Of a stretch of 64,000 nt of DNA, positions 10,047 through 24,120 are shown in pieces; positions within the stretch are counted from its first letter, which is position 1, and each line of letters starts with the position of its first letter. The notes below the pieces were generated by a model. That model did no database searches, had not been told where the DNA came from, and saw only the letters and a program-made list of their open reading frames with translations. A program made the translations under genes and the position numbers. Source of the DNA: Photobacterium ganghwense (GTDB lineage Bacteria > Pseudomonadota > Gammaproteobacteria > Enterobacterales > Vibrionaceae); assembly GCF_003025595.1 (NCBI RefSeq), contig NZ_PYMI01000001.1, positions 1,286,438-1,350,437 on the forward strand. The letters are read 5' to 3'.

Positions 10047-10766
10047 ATGCAAACCCCTCACATTCTAATTGTAGAAGACGAGCACGTTACACGTAACACC
10101 CTGAAAAGCATCTTTGAGGCAGAGGGTTATACGGTCTTTGAAGCCAACGATGGCGAAGAAATGCATCAGATGCTGTCTGAGCACCCAGTTCACCTGGTGA
10201 TCATGGACATCAACTTGCCGGGTAAAAACGGCCTGTTGCTGGCCCGTGAACTGCGTGAGCAAGGCGACATGGCACTGATGTTCCTGACCGGACGTGATAA
10301 CGAAGTCGACAAGATCCTGGGACTGGAAATTGGTGCGGATGATTACATCACGAAACCATTCAACCCACGCGAACTGACGATCCGTGCCCGTAACCTGCTG
10401 ACCCGTGCGATGAACCAGGGTCTGCCGACTGAAGACAAGCGTCTGGTTGAGCGTTATGAGTTCAACGGCTGGTCTCTGGAAATCAACAGCCGCTCTCTGG
10501 TTAGCCCAAATGGCGATCAGTTCAAGCTGCCACGCTCTGAGTTCCGTGCTCTGCTGCATTTCTGTGAGAACCCGGGCAAAATCCAGACTCGTGCCGAACT
10601 GCTGAAGAAAATGACTGGCCGCGAGCTGAAGCCACACGACCGTACGGTTGACGTGACTATCCGTCGTATCCGTAAGCATTTTGAATCTGTGGCTGATACA
10701 CCGGAAATCATCGCGACCATTCACGGTGAAGGCTACCGTTTCTGCGGCGATCTGGACGAAGAGTAA
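10047..10766 (+). CDS. arcA: Aerobic respiration response regulator ArcA
   Basis: OmpR-family response regulator of 239 residues, almost identical in layout to E. coli ArcA. The receiver (about 1-120) has the acidic pair VEDEH, the phosphoacceptor Asp54 in [12 protein letters not shown] and the Lys switch in [10 protein letters not shown]. The winged-helix DNA-binding domain covers about 135-235 and ends [12 protein letters not shown]...GEGYRFCG. Phosphorylated by ArcB when oxygen is low, ArcA represses TCA-cycle and respiratory genes. The gene converges on the arcB operon. Confidence 0.97.
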   Translation: MQTPHILIVEDEHVTRNTLKSIFEAEGYTVFEANDGEEMHQMLSEHPVHLVIMDINLPGKNGLLLARELREQGDMALMFLTGRDNEVDKILGLEIGADDYITKPFNPRELTIRARNLLTRAMNQGLPTEDKRLVERYEFNGWSLEINSRSLVSPNGDQFKLPRSEFRALLHFCENPGKIQTRAELLKKMTGRELKPHDRTVDVTIRRIRKHFESVADTPEIIATIHGEGYRFCGDLDEE

Positions 10767-10963
10767 TCTTCGCACTGATACCCCGCCACAGGCTCAGCGC
10801 TGTGTGCACACTGCGTGTATCTGATGCTGTGGTTTAGGTAGTGCGATGGTTTGTGTGGTGCCAGTTTAACTGTTCGCTGCGGGCGGGCGAGAGAAGTTTT
10901 GTCTGAACGAAACGATATCAGAGTGCGACTTAAACGACACGCCACATAAACGGCAAACGACCT

Positions 10964-10992
10964 AAAAAAAGGCTCCTTACGGAGCCTTTTTT
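10964..10992. terminator. Bidirectional terminator between arcA and the arcB operon
   Basis: AAAAAAAGGCTCC and GGAGCCTTTTTT pair around a TTAC loop. A-runs and T-runs on both sides let it work for both converging transcripts. Confidence 0.92.
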
Positions 10993-11031
10993 GTTTGTTG
11001 TATTGCTCGGTTCTGGCAGGTTGTCACACGC

Positions 11032-11574
11032 TTAGTGGGCCTGCTCCAGCAGCACGCCGGTTTCGACCAACACATGCTCCTGCCCTTTATACAGTAAAGT
11101 CACCGCAATATTGGCCTTACCGCCCGGCAGCCATTCAGGGCCGCCATTAATGGCAATTTCCAGTCCCTGCTTTTCCAGCACCCGAACATCGAGATTATTC
11201 TGGCTAAGCCACTGCTCATCATCCTGCGCCATCATAACCTGCATGATCTCCACGCCTTTCGGCAGCGGCTTATCATCGGCAGTGACAACTTTGATGGAAG
11301 CAAACAGCTTGTTGGCCGGGACGCTGCCGTCCTCACCTATCACCGGCATGGTATTCAGCCACAGTGCACTGTGGAGCGTGACCTTGGTCCCCTCCAGATC
11401 CAGCTCCGTTGGGGATTGCCAGATATCCACTTCAGCCGGCAATTTCACCGGCTCTTCTACCGCTACCGGCTGCTCGGCTTCCGGCGCCTTGGCTTTATCG
11501 GCCTGATCCGGTTCACCGCACCCGGCCAACGCAGCCAGCATTGCCAGAAGGATCCCATGCTGCCTTAATTTCAT
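11032..11574 (-). CDS. Predicted lipoprotein coupled to arcB
   Basis: Unrecognised lipoprotein of 180 residues. The signal ends in a lipobox, LAALAGC, with the acylated cysteine at about residue 19; the following linker is rich in Glu, Pro and Ala. The rest is a compact soluble domain with no motif I can name. The next residues after the Cys (GEP) lack the Asp+2 inner-membrane retention signal, so outer-membrane sorting is likely. The ATG at 11574 is preferred to the GTG just before it because CAGGAG, overlapping the arcB stop, is seven bases upstream. It lies immediately behind arcB and is surely co-transcribed. Confidence 0.8.
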   Translation of the reverse strand: MKLRQHGILLAMLAALAGCGEPDQADKAKAPEAEQPVAVEEPVKLPAEVDIWQSPTELDLEGTKVTLHSALWLNTMPVIGEDGSVPANKLFASIKVVTADDKPLPKGVEIMQVMMAQDDEQWLSQNNLDVRVLEKQGLEIAINGGPEWLPGGKANIAVTLLYKGQEHVLVETGVLLEQAH

Positions 11575-11578
11575 CACA

Positions 11579-13936
11579 CTACTCCTGCTGGGCTAACCAG
11601 TCTTTCAACACCTGAAGATCATTCTGGTAGCCGTCTTTGATTTCATCGACCCAGTCATTGATGTTTTCCCACCAAGCCGGCAGTTCCGGCGACTGGGCTT
11701 TCTGTGCGACCTGCTGGATATGTTTGAGACCAATCGAGCCTGCCGCTCCTTTTATTTTATGCGCTTCAAACTTAATGCCATCTTGATCTTTGGCCATCAT
11801 GTTGGAATCCAGTATGGCAATGTACTCCGGCATCTTCGCTTCAAACATCGCGATACTGTCATAAACCGGTTTCGTCCCGACAATCTCGACATACGAACTG
11901 AGCATTTCCAGATCCAGCAGCTTGCTGACCATGTCATCACTCAGTTGAGGGGTTGGTTCAGGCATTTCATCTATCTCCTCTTCCTCATCCAGCGGGCAGG
12001 TCAGCACCAGGCTCTGAATCACATCCGTGATGGCTTTGACGCTCAGCGGCTTGCTGATGGCATCATCCATGCCCTTATTCAGGTATTCGCTTTTATCTTT
12101 AATCACATTGGCCGTCAGGGCAACGATTGCAGGCAGGTGGTCATACTGCTCCCGCAGACGGGCCGCGATGTCAAAACCGGTCATGTCCGGTAACTGAATA
12201 TCCAGCAGTACCAAGTCATACAACTCCGGATCGAACATTTCCAATGCTTCTTCGCCGCGCATCGCGATCGTGACTTCATGGCCGAGGCTCTCCAGCAGCG
12301 CTTTTGCCACCGTAATATTGAGCTCAATGTCCTCCACCATGAAGATGTTCAGGCTGGCCTGCGGCACACGCGGCATGGCTTCTTCCTCATCGTCCTCCAG
12401 CGCGGCGATCGGGGCGGTAATGGTCACGGTGAAGGTGCTGCCTTCGCCCACTTCCGACGACACGGTAATATCGCCTCCCATCATCTGCACCAGCTGACGG
12501 GATACCGCCAGTCCGATACCGGTGCCGACTGCATGCAGATTGTCGTTTTCGTCTTTCACCTGGTAATACATGGCGAAGATCTTCTCAAGTTCGCGACTCG
12601 GGATCCCAATCCCGCTGTCTTCAACCTCGAAGGTGATTTGCGCCTGATCGTCTTCCACCTCGCAGCTGACCGACATCACTACCCCGCCGTCTTTGGTGAA
12701 CTTGGTGGCATTACTGATCAGGTTCCACAACACCTGACGCAGCCGGGTACCGTCAACTTCAATCCCGTGTGGCAAATCAGTCAGGCGCTCAAGGTCAAAC
12801 CGCAGCCCTTTCTGCTCGGCCATCAGCGCCGAGATGGTGCCCATTTCCGACACAAACGCTTCAAAGTCGAGTGGTTTAGGCAGCAGTTCCAGACGACGGC
12901 GGTCCGATTTATCCATATCGATTATGTCGTTAAAAATATTGCCGAGGGTAATGGCACTGACGTAAATCGTTCGCATGTAACCACGCTGCTCTTCGTTCAG
13001 CGACGAGTTCATCAGCATCCGGCTCAGACCGACAATGCCGTTCAGCGGGGTACGCAGTTCATGGCTGATGGTCGAAATAAAGGCGGTTTTGTCACGGCTG
13101 GCTTTCTCCTGAGCATCCTGATACTGCTTGCGCTCGGTGATATCCCGGCCAAAGCCCATCAGCCCCAGGCGCCGTCCCTCACGGCTGTAGAACGGTACTT
13201 TTCGCAGCTCGAACACCGCTTTGCGGCCATCCGGGTATTCAAGCCATTGCTCGTAAGTCAGGGAAACATTCTGCTGGAAGACCTGCTGGTCGGTTTCCAC
13301 AATCTTGCGCGCGATGTCTTCGCTGTAGACATCCCACGGCGTCAGACCGACCAGCTGTTTCTCGGTGCGGTTGGTCAGTTCTTCCATCGCCCGGTTGCAG
13401 CCGGAGAACTCCCCTTTTTCGTTACGGTAGTAAATCAGATCCGGCGAAGCATCGAGAAACGACTTCAGCAACGCGCTTTGCTCCGCCAGTTCCAGCTGAG
13501 CATTTTCCCGCTGGTACACTTCGTTCTCCAGATCCCGCATGGCTTCTTCACGGGCTTCTTCTGCTTTTTTCCGCTCTTCGATTTCCTGATTGAGCTGGGA
13601 AATATTTGCCTGCAGCTGCTTGTTGAGCTGCATATCGCGCGAGCGCATCTCTTCCAGCTTGGTCACCAGTTTTGACAGCCGCTGGCGCGACTCTTCCAGC
13701 TGATCCACCACAACAGAAAGGAAATACACCGCCCACGGTGTGATCAACAGACCAAACGTCACCGAACGCACGATATCAATATTGAGTACTTCGCCCTGCA
13801 TCACCAGTGTGACACCAATCTGGACGACCACCGCCAGTGCCACCAGCGCCAAGGCCAGCAACATGCTAAAGCGGATAATCCCGAGCTTCACCAGCAGATC
13901 TACATAGAACTGCGCCAGAACCCTGATTTGTTTCAT
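11579..13936 (-). CDS. arcB: Aerobic respiration control sensor kinase ArcB
   Basis: Tripartite hybrid histidine kinase of 785 residues. Order: two membrane helices (about 23-45 and 57-77), a coiled coil (78-150), PAS (about 155-275), HisKA with the H-box FISTISHELRTPLNG, HATPase with GTGIGLAVSR, a receiver with LVLLDIQLPDMTG, and a C-terminal Hpt domain with FEAHKIKGAAGSIG. It senses quinone redox state and phosphorylates ArcA. The first PAS redox cysteine is kept (Cys180, codon 13397-13399), but the position of E. coli Cys241 is valine (codon 13214-13216). First gene of an operon with the lipoprotein gene. Confidence 0.97.
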   Translation of the reverse strand: MKQIRVLAQFYVDLLVKLGIIRFSMLLALALVALAVVVQIGVTLVMQGEVLNIDIVRSVTFGLLITPWAVYFLSVVVDQLEESRQRLSKLVTKLEEMRSRDMQLNKQLQANISQLNQEIEERKKAEEAREEAMRDLENEVYQRENAQLELAEQSALLKSFLDASPDLIYYRNEKGEFSGCNRAMEELTNRTEKQLVGLTPWDVYSEDIARKIVETDQQVFQQNVSLTYEQWLEYPDGRKAVFELRKVPFYSREGRRLGLMGFGRDITERKQYQDAQEKASRDKTAFISTISHELRTPLNGIVGLSRMLMNSSLNEEQRGYMRTIYVSAITLGNIFNDIIDMDKSDRRRLELLPKPLDFEAFVSEMGTISALMAEQKGLRFDLERLTDLPHGIEVDGTRLRQVLWNLISNATKFTKDGGVVMSVSCEVEDDQAQITFEVEDSGIGIPSRELEKIFAMYYQVKDENDNLHAVGTGIGLAVSRQLVQMMGGDITVSSEVGEGSTFTVTITAPIAALEDDEEEAMPRVPQASLNIFMVEDIELNITVAKALLESLGHEVTIAMRGEEALEMFDPELYDLVLLDIQLPDMTGFDIAARLREQYDHLPAIVALTANVIKDKSEYLNKGMDDAISKPLSVKAITDVIQSLVLTCPLDEEEEIDEMPEPTPQLSDDMVSKLLDLEMLSSYVEIVGTKPVYDSIAMFEAKMPEYIAILDSNMMAKDQDGIKFEAHKIKGAAGSIGLKHIQQVAQKAQSPELPAWWENINDWVDEIKDGYQNDLQVLKDWLAQQE

Positions 13937-14050
13937 TCTTTAATCCCAGTCATTACTGCTGAGTTTATGATACTGGGCGAGTTGCCAGATCCCAAACGGT
14001 CATGACGGAATACCCGGTTTAGGCTCACAGTTTGGCACGAGAGATCCCTT

Positions 14051-14067
14051 CCCCGAGTGGCTCGGGG
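14051..14067. repeat. Short GC-rich hairpin between arcB and the cyclase gene
   Basis: CCCCGAG and CTCGGGG pair around a TGG loop. There is no T-run on either side, so it is not a standard intrinsic terminator. It sits in the leader of arcB and behind the diguanylate cyclase gene on the - strand. Confidence 0.4.
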
Positions 14068-14177
14068 TGGGTAAAGATGGAGAGAATTTCGCCGGTAGGT
14101 CTTTCAGAATGGAGTGACTAGCGAGAATGCCCCTCGTCCGCCGGTTGTTACCAAGGCCTACCAGACGCGGGAGCTAA

Positions 14178-16103
14178 TCAACGGTGGTTCGTGTCCGCCC
14201 CGGCGAGGTCAGCCACCGCGGTCAGCGACATGGTGCAGTTACGTCCGGCAGCTTTGGCTTTGTACAACGCAATATCCGCCATTTCAACCAGTTCGCCATA
14301 ATCCTGATTCGGCTGTGGCGTCAGGGTGGCAACCCCGAGGCTGACCGTCAGCTTGGTATCCACTTCAGAATACAGGTGGGTCAGGCCGACATCTGCCAGC
14401 GCCTGATGAATTTCAGCCGCCACCACTTCGCCGCCGGGCAGATCCGTATTGGGTAACAAGAAAGCAAATTCTTCACCGCCGTAGCGGGCAACTTCATCGG
14501 TTTCCCGTTTGATGACGCTGCTGAAAATTTTCGCCACCTCACGCAGGGCGAAATCCCCCTGCTGGTGACCGTAATTATCATTAAACGCCTTGAAGTAGTC
14601 GATGTCACACAAGATCAGGGTCAGCGGCTGCTGCTCCCGCATGTGGCTGAACCAGAGTTTACGCATCTGCTCGTCAAAGCTGCGGCGATTGGCCACTTTG
14701 GTCAGGCTGTCGACAAAGCTCAGCTCCTGCAGCTCCATGATGGCATCGGCCAGTTGCTGCTCTGCCATCTTGCGTTCCGTCACATCCCGGGCCATCACCA
14801 GCACACCGTTGGTGCCATCGGTCGGATCCAAATATGGCGATTTAAGCACTTCGTACCAGATCGGCGTACCGTCTTCGAGCACCACATAATCGTCCGTTTT
14901 GATGCTGCGCCCTTCGTTGATCACCTTCTGATCCGTCTGACAGAACGACTCATATTGCTCACCCGTCAGCACATCCCGGGCACTTTTCCCCAGAAGCCCT
15001 GTCTGTGTATGGCCAAGCGCACGGGCAAAAGGCTCGTTGCAGATAACATACACCCCTTGCTCGTTATACATGCCGATCGGATCACGGCTGGCGCTGAGGA
15101 TGGTATCGAGCAGGCTGTTGCGCTGTGCCAGCTCCTGCTCCGTGATTTCCCGCTTTTCGATTTCGCTTTTCAGCACTTCCTGCATTTCATGCCAGTCCGT
15201 CACATCGTGACTGATACTCAGGGTACCGAACACGCCGCCATTGTCATCCACCAGTTGCGTGCGGTTAGACTCCAGCAGGCGGCTGGTACCGTCCGGTGCC
15301 GTGGTCCAGGTGTGGCTGGCACTGTTGCCGATTCGCCCGACCTCTTTAATGCTTTCCATACCTTCGTCATACCGGCCGCGCCAGAAGCGATCGAACGCCT
15401 TATTGGTGCCAATCACTTCGCCCGCATTGTTCTGGAAATACACCAGTTCTGACAGGGAGTTCAGCACCTGCTGGAACAGTTTGGGCTCCTCCTCCAGCTT
15501 GATCTGGTTCCTCTGTGCGGCCTTGTCCGGCACGATAGACAGCAGCCAGCAGTCCTGCCACCGGCAGCGAATAGCCTGTCCGGAAATAGAGAGAGCAATC
15601 GGCTTACCATCGACACCCGGCAGCTCATCACGGACATGAACGAACTCCGACAGACTGGCCAGCGGGCGCAAAAAGTCACACAGCATGGTCGCACTCAGCG
15701 CATCAGGATAGAGATATCGGTCATTGATTTTGCGCACCCCCAGCAGCTCACGGCAGGCGCGGTTGGCATAAACCAGCTGACCGTCTTTACTGCGCACAAT
15801 CGCGACAGCCATTGGCATGGCCGTCAGCAGACGGTGCAGCCGGCGAAAAGAGACAGAGCTCAGGTAACTGATCAGCAGGGTCAGAAAGCCGCAGCTGACC
15901 ACCAGTACCAGAAGCAGCAAGGTATATTGCAGGGCAGAGCTTTCAAACGACTCAGGCTGCGCCGCCATGGCCGGTCCGGTTAGTCCCCAGCCGACAATAC
16001 TGATAAGACGGGATCGGACCGCAGCAGACAGCCCGTGATGAAAAAGGAATGAGAGTAACGCGGCGCATCGAAAATTCGTCATGACAACGGAGTAAAAGCT
16101 CAT
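14178..16103 (-). CDS. PAS-PAS-GGEEF diguanylate cyclase, membrane-bound
   Basis: Protein of 641 residues that makes cyclic di-GMP. A hydrophobic N-terminal segment and a membrane helix (about 60-82) precede several PAS-type sensor modules, seen from the repeated 'YANRACRELLG', 'GTNKAFDRFWRG' and 'ICNEPFARALGH' segments and two PAC ends (DVTDWHEM and ARDVTERKMAEQQL). The C-terminal GGEEF domain (about 470-630) has an intact active site, RYGGEEFAFLLP, and a product-inhibition I-site RETD five residues before it. The start is uncertain: no ribosome-binding site is clear at 16103, and Met46 just before the membrane helix is an alternative. It lies 63 bases after yhcC and is probably co-transcribed. 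Confidence 0.9.
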   Translation of the reverse strand: MSFYSVVMTNFRCAALLSFLFHHGLSAAVRSRLISIVGWGLTGPAMAAQPESFESSALQYTLLLLVLVVSCGFLTLLISYLSSVSFRRLHRLLTAMPMAVAIVRSKDGQLVYANRACRELLGVRKINDRYLYPDALSATMLCDFLRPLASLSEFVHVRDELPGVDGKPIALSISGQAIRCRWQDCWLLSIVPDKAAQRNQIKLEEEPKLFQQVLNSLSELVYFQNNAGEVIGTNKAFDRFWRGRYDEGMESIKEVGRIGNSASHTWTTAPDGTSRLLESNRTQLVDDNGGVFGTLSISHDVTDWHEMQEVLKSEIEKREITEQELAQRNSLLDTILSASRDPIGMYNEQGVYVICNEPFARALGHTQTGLLGKSARDVLTGEQYESFCQTDQKVINEGRSIKTDDYVVLEDGTPIWYEVLKSPYLDPTDGTNGVLVMARDVTERKMAEQQLADAIMELQELSFVDSLTKVANRRSFDEQMRKLWFSHMREQQPLTLILCDIDYFKAFNDNYGHQQGDFALREVAKIFSSVIKRETDEVARYGGEEFAFLLPNTDLPGGEVVAAEIHQALADVGLTHLYSEVDTKLTVSLGVATLTPQPNQDYGELVEMADIALYKAKAAGRNCTMSLTAVADLAGADTNHR

Positions 16104-16166
16104 AGTGACTCGTAATCTAACACAGAACCCGCACAGATCTTAACCTTCCGTTTGCTACTGATTGCA

Positions 16167-17108
16167 CTATTTGAGAGGCTGAGCCCGTACAACGTCGAAG
16201 GGGGCTCCCAATGCCGCACCTTGTCCGCCGTTCACATTCAGATCACGGCCGATTTCGGTCATCGCCAGCCAGCGGTTTTCACACCATTCCGGCGCCAGCA
16301 GGGTCGGTTTGCGGGCACTGGCCGACACCCGGTGATACACCACCTCCGGCGGGGTACGCCGGATCATCTCCGCCGCAATCGCGCTGTAACTTTCCAGTGA
16401 CAGGGCTGCCAAACGGCCGGCTTTCCAGGCCTGCCCCATTTTGCTGCCTTCAACAATATGGAGCGGGTGCAGCTTAATACCGTCCACGCCTGTCGCCACC
16501 ACCTGATCGATCGTTGCCAGATTATCCTCACGGGAGTCCCCCGGCAGGCCGACAATCAGGTGAGCACACACTTTCAGTCCCAGCTCACGGGCACGGCGGG
16601 CTATCGTCTGATAACAGGCAAAGTCGTGACCGCGGTTAATGCGCTTCAGGGTTTTATCATTGGCGGTCTGTAGCCCCAGCTCCAGCCAGATTTCATAGCC
16701 CTGCCGCTGATACCCGGCCAGCAGGGCCAGCACGTCATCCGGCACGCAGTCCGGGCGGGTTCCTACACACAGTCCGACAATATCGGTGGTACGCAAGGCT
16801 TCTTCATACATCTGTTCCAGGCGCTGCACTTCCGCATAAGTACTGGTGTATGCCTGAAAATAAGCCAGATAGCGCTGGGCCCGGTTCACTTCTCCGGCGC
16901 GCGTCGCCAGCTGGACGCTGATGGGCTGATACTGGGCCTGCTCATCGGCAAAAGAGGCCACATTGCAAAACGTGCATCCTCCGCGCCCGATCGTACCGTC
17001 CCGGTTGGGGCAGCTGAATCCACCGTGCAGGGTCAGTTTATGGACTTTTTCACCGTAGCGGCGCTGTAAATCCTGGCCAAATGTATTCACCAGCTCATGC
17101 AGTTGCAT
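16167..17108 (-). CDS. yhcC: TIGR01212 family radical SAM protein YhcC
   Basis: Radical SAM protein of 313 residues, collinear with E. coli YhcC. The N-terminal part carries GGFSCPNRDGTIGRGGC followed by TFCNVASF, which supplies the cluster cysteines. Other conserved stretches are GLCVGTRPDCVPD, ELGLQTANDKTLKRINRGHD and SASARKPTLLAPEWCENRW. The substrate is not established to my knowledge. The start at 17108 (MQLHELVNTFG) is favoured by GAGGAAAAACAG upstream and by homologues; the open frame extends 14 codons further. Neighbourhood with arcB and gltBD is the same as in E. coli. Confidence 0.92.
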   Translation of the reverse strand: MQLHELVNTFGQDLQRRYGEKVHKLTLHGGFSCPNRDGTIGRGGCTFCNVASFADEQAQYQPISVQLATRAGEVNRAQRYLAYFQAYTSTYAEVQRLEQMYEEALRTTDIVGLCVGTRPDCVPDDVLALLAGYQRQGYEIWLELGLQTANDKTLKRINRGHDFACYQTIARRARELGLKVCAHLIVGLPGDSREDNLATIDQVVATGVDGIKLHPLHIVEGSKMGQAWKAGRLAALSLESYSAIAAEMIRRTPPEVVYHRVSASARKPTLLAPEWCENRWLAMTEIGRDLNVNGGQGAALGAPFDVVRAQPLK

Positions 17109-17707
17109 TCTGTTTTTCCTCGGCTTGCAGGGAGTAACAAAGAGCCGCACAGCGTACCAGTCTCAGCACATTCCAAACTTGTGCCAAAGCAAGAAAGATA
17201 CTTTTTATTTCATTTCACCAAGATGAAAATAACCTACATTTAAGAATGTAAAGAACATTCCACTTCCTTATTGGCTTTTTACTTACTTGACCCACACCTT
17301 CCAAAAATATGCAAAATGAGAACCATTATCGAATATTTAGCCAAATTAAATTACAAAACTATTCAAAGAGCACCTCGTTCAGGCTTTTCAGGGGCCAATT
17401 TTTGTTGGTAATTAATAAATCAAAAATGTAGGATAGTTACAGCTGTGTGCAATTAATGAACAATAAAAGCAACTGAACCTCACGTTTTGTAACGGTTTAT
17501 GTTGCCTACCCTCAGAGCTGTCAGTGCTTTTGCATACCAGAGCAAAGAACAACAGCATTTCGTTTGCTTTGACAGACAACATCCCACAGCAACGCCATCG
17601 GCACAGCCGGACAGGAGTCCACCATAGGCTGACGCCGGTCGGAACAATAATCATAGGGATAACTCAAGTGCCCGGAAGGTACTTGTTGCAACTGGAAGGA
17701 AGTATCT
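17109..17707. other. Long regulatory region upstream of gltB1
   Basis: This 599-bp region serves yhcC to the left and gltB1 to the right. I can see a Fur-like box at 17312-17330 and a small dyad GAATGT-N5-ACATTC at 17244-17260. A -35-like TTGACA is at 17569-17574 but lacks a good -10 at the right distance. No gene is visible. Confidence 0.5.
17312..17330. promoter_or_regulatory. Fur-like box upstream of gltB1
   Basis: CAAAATGAGAACCATTATC matches the 19-bp Fur consensus GATAATGATAATCATTATC at 15 positions, including an intact right half. It lies 378 bases before gltB1 and 204 before yhcC, both genes for iron-sulfur proteins. Confidence 0.5.
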
Positions 17708-22277
<4,570 letters not shown>

Positions 22278-22285
<8 letters not shown>

Positions 22286-23747
22286 GCCTACTGGATTTCT
22301 GGAATTTGGCCGCGAGCTGCCAAAGAAAGTTGACCCGAGCGTACGAATTCAGGACAACAAGGAATTTGTCCTGAACCAAGAGTTCGGAGAGAAAATCAAC
22401 ACGCAGGCTGCGCGTTGTATGGACTGTGGGGTGCCGTTTTGCCATAACGGTTGTCCTATCGGCAACATCATTCCGGAGTTTAATGACGCGGTTTACCGCG
22501 ACAGCTGGGAAGAAGCCTGGAATATCCTGAGCTCAACCAACAACTTCCCGGAATTTACCGGTCGTGTCTGTCCGGCACCTTGTGAAAGCAGTTGTGTGTT
22601 GGGGATCAATCAGGATCCGATCACCATCTGTAATATCGAGAAAACCATTGTCGAGACGGCGTACCGTGAAGGGTACGCCAAACCGAGAACGCCTCGCAGC
22701 CGTACCGGCAAAACCGTGGCGATCATTGGTTCCGGACCATCCGGCCTCGCCGCCGCCGAGCAGCTAAACAGCGCCGGTCACAGCGTTACCGTGTTTGAGC
22801 GCGACGAAAAAGTGGGTGGCCTGCTCCGCTTTGGCATTCCGGATTTCAAGCTCGGCATGGACATCATTGATCGCAAAATCAACCTGATGGCCGACGCCGG
22901 GATCAAATTTGAAGTCAACGCGCATGTAGGAGTGAACATCAATGCCCAACAGCTGCGTCAGGACTTTGATGTGGTGCTGCTGACCGGTGGTTCCACCGTT
23001 CCGCGTAACCTGCCCATCCCGGGCCGAGAGCTGAAAGGCGTTCACTTTGCCATGGAGTTTCTGGCACAGAACAACCGCCGCGCCAACAACATGGATCTGA
23101 AAACGGAAGAAATCCATGCCAAAGGCAAACACGTGGTGGTCATCGGTGGCGGTGACACCGGCTCCGACTGTGTCGGCACCTCTAACCGCCACGGTGCGGC
23201 CAGCATTACTCAGGTGGAGATCATGCCGATGCCGCCGGAAAAACGCCCGGTGAATCAGCCATGGCCGTCTTACCCGATGATCCTGCGGACCTCGACGTCT
23301 CACGAAGAGGGCTGTGAACGTCACTGGAACATCCTGACCAAAGAGTTTATCGGCGACGAAGCAGGCAATGTCAAAGCCCTGCGTATTGCCGATATTCAGT
23401 GGCAGGATGCCAAGCCAGGCGAGCGTCCGGGGTTTGAGGAAATCCCAGGGTCAGAGCGCATTATCCCTTGTGATATGGCCTTCCTGGCGATGGGCTTCTT
23501 GCATCCGGAACCACACGGGGTGCTGGCACAGCTGGATATCGCCCTGGATGAACGCGGCAACGTGGCCACCCAAGGCTTCGCCACCAACCAGAAAGGCATT
23601 TTTGCCGCCGGTGACATGCGAACCGGCCAATCGCTGGTCGTCCGCTGTATCAATGAAGGACGTGAATGCGCCCGTGAAATTGATGCTTACCTGATGGGTA
23701 ACAGCAATCTGGAAGCGAAAGCCGACTCCCTGATGCTTTCTGCCTAA
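22278..23747 (+). CDS. gltD: Glutamate synthase small subunit, first copy
   Basis: NADPH-dependent beta subunit of 489 residues that passes electrons to the large subunit. The N-terminus has the iron-sulfur cysteines CMDCGVPFCHNGC and CPAPCESSC. FAD and NADPH Rossmann motifs follow at IIGSGPSGLAAAEQL and VIGGGDTGSDC. It is the longer GltD form (about 490 residues). The ATG at 22278 overlaps the last eight bases of gltB1 and has GGAGG just upstream, so translation is coupled. Confidence 0.95.
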
Positions 23748-23792
23748 GGGCAGAATCGCTGCCAAAATCAGTATTTGTAGCATATAAAACAA

Positions 23793-23818
23793 ACCGGCCT
23801 AACCAGGCCGGTTTTTTA
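23793..23818 (+). terminator. Terminator of the gltB1-gltD1 operon
   Basis: ACCGGCCT (23793-23800) pairs with AGGCCGGT (23805-23812), then a run of T. Confidence 0.88.
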
Positions 23819-24120
23819 TGCTTTTCGTTTTCCTGAACGTCATATTTATTCACTTTCAATTTGTTAACTCCGTCGCATTCTTTGCTTCCCGCGCACCAAA
23901 TATTAACGGTTTGTTAAACCCGCGAACAATGTTTGACCTTTCTGTAATTAGCCGTTAACGTGAAAGGTCGCTGGAAGCACATGAATACCTTTAGCCGTAC
24001 CTGAACAACAATAAAAACGTGGAAAGGAAACAGTGCTTAGGTAAGTTTTGGACGGTCAGGATGACTGTCAAAAAAATGCAGTAACACTGCTTATTCAGGC
24101 AGATGCTAGGGAGAGTTGCA

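Noticed and set aside
12278..13675. 465-codon open frame antisense to arcB
   Set aside because: It mirrors arcB codon usage, is rich in His, Gln and Arg, and lacks a ribosome-binding site and family motifs. Long antisense frames are common in such genes.
14565..15452. 295-codon open frame antisense to the diguanylate cyclase
   Set aside because: Same reason: the cyclase motifs on the other strand are intact and the antisense frame has no start signal.
17311..17707. A RyhB-like small RNA after the Fur-like box
   Set aside because: No terminator hairpin or recognisable RyhB core was found within 150 bases of the box.
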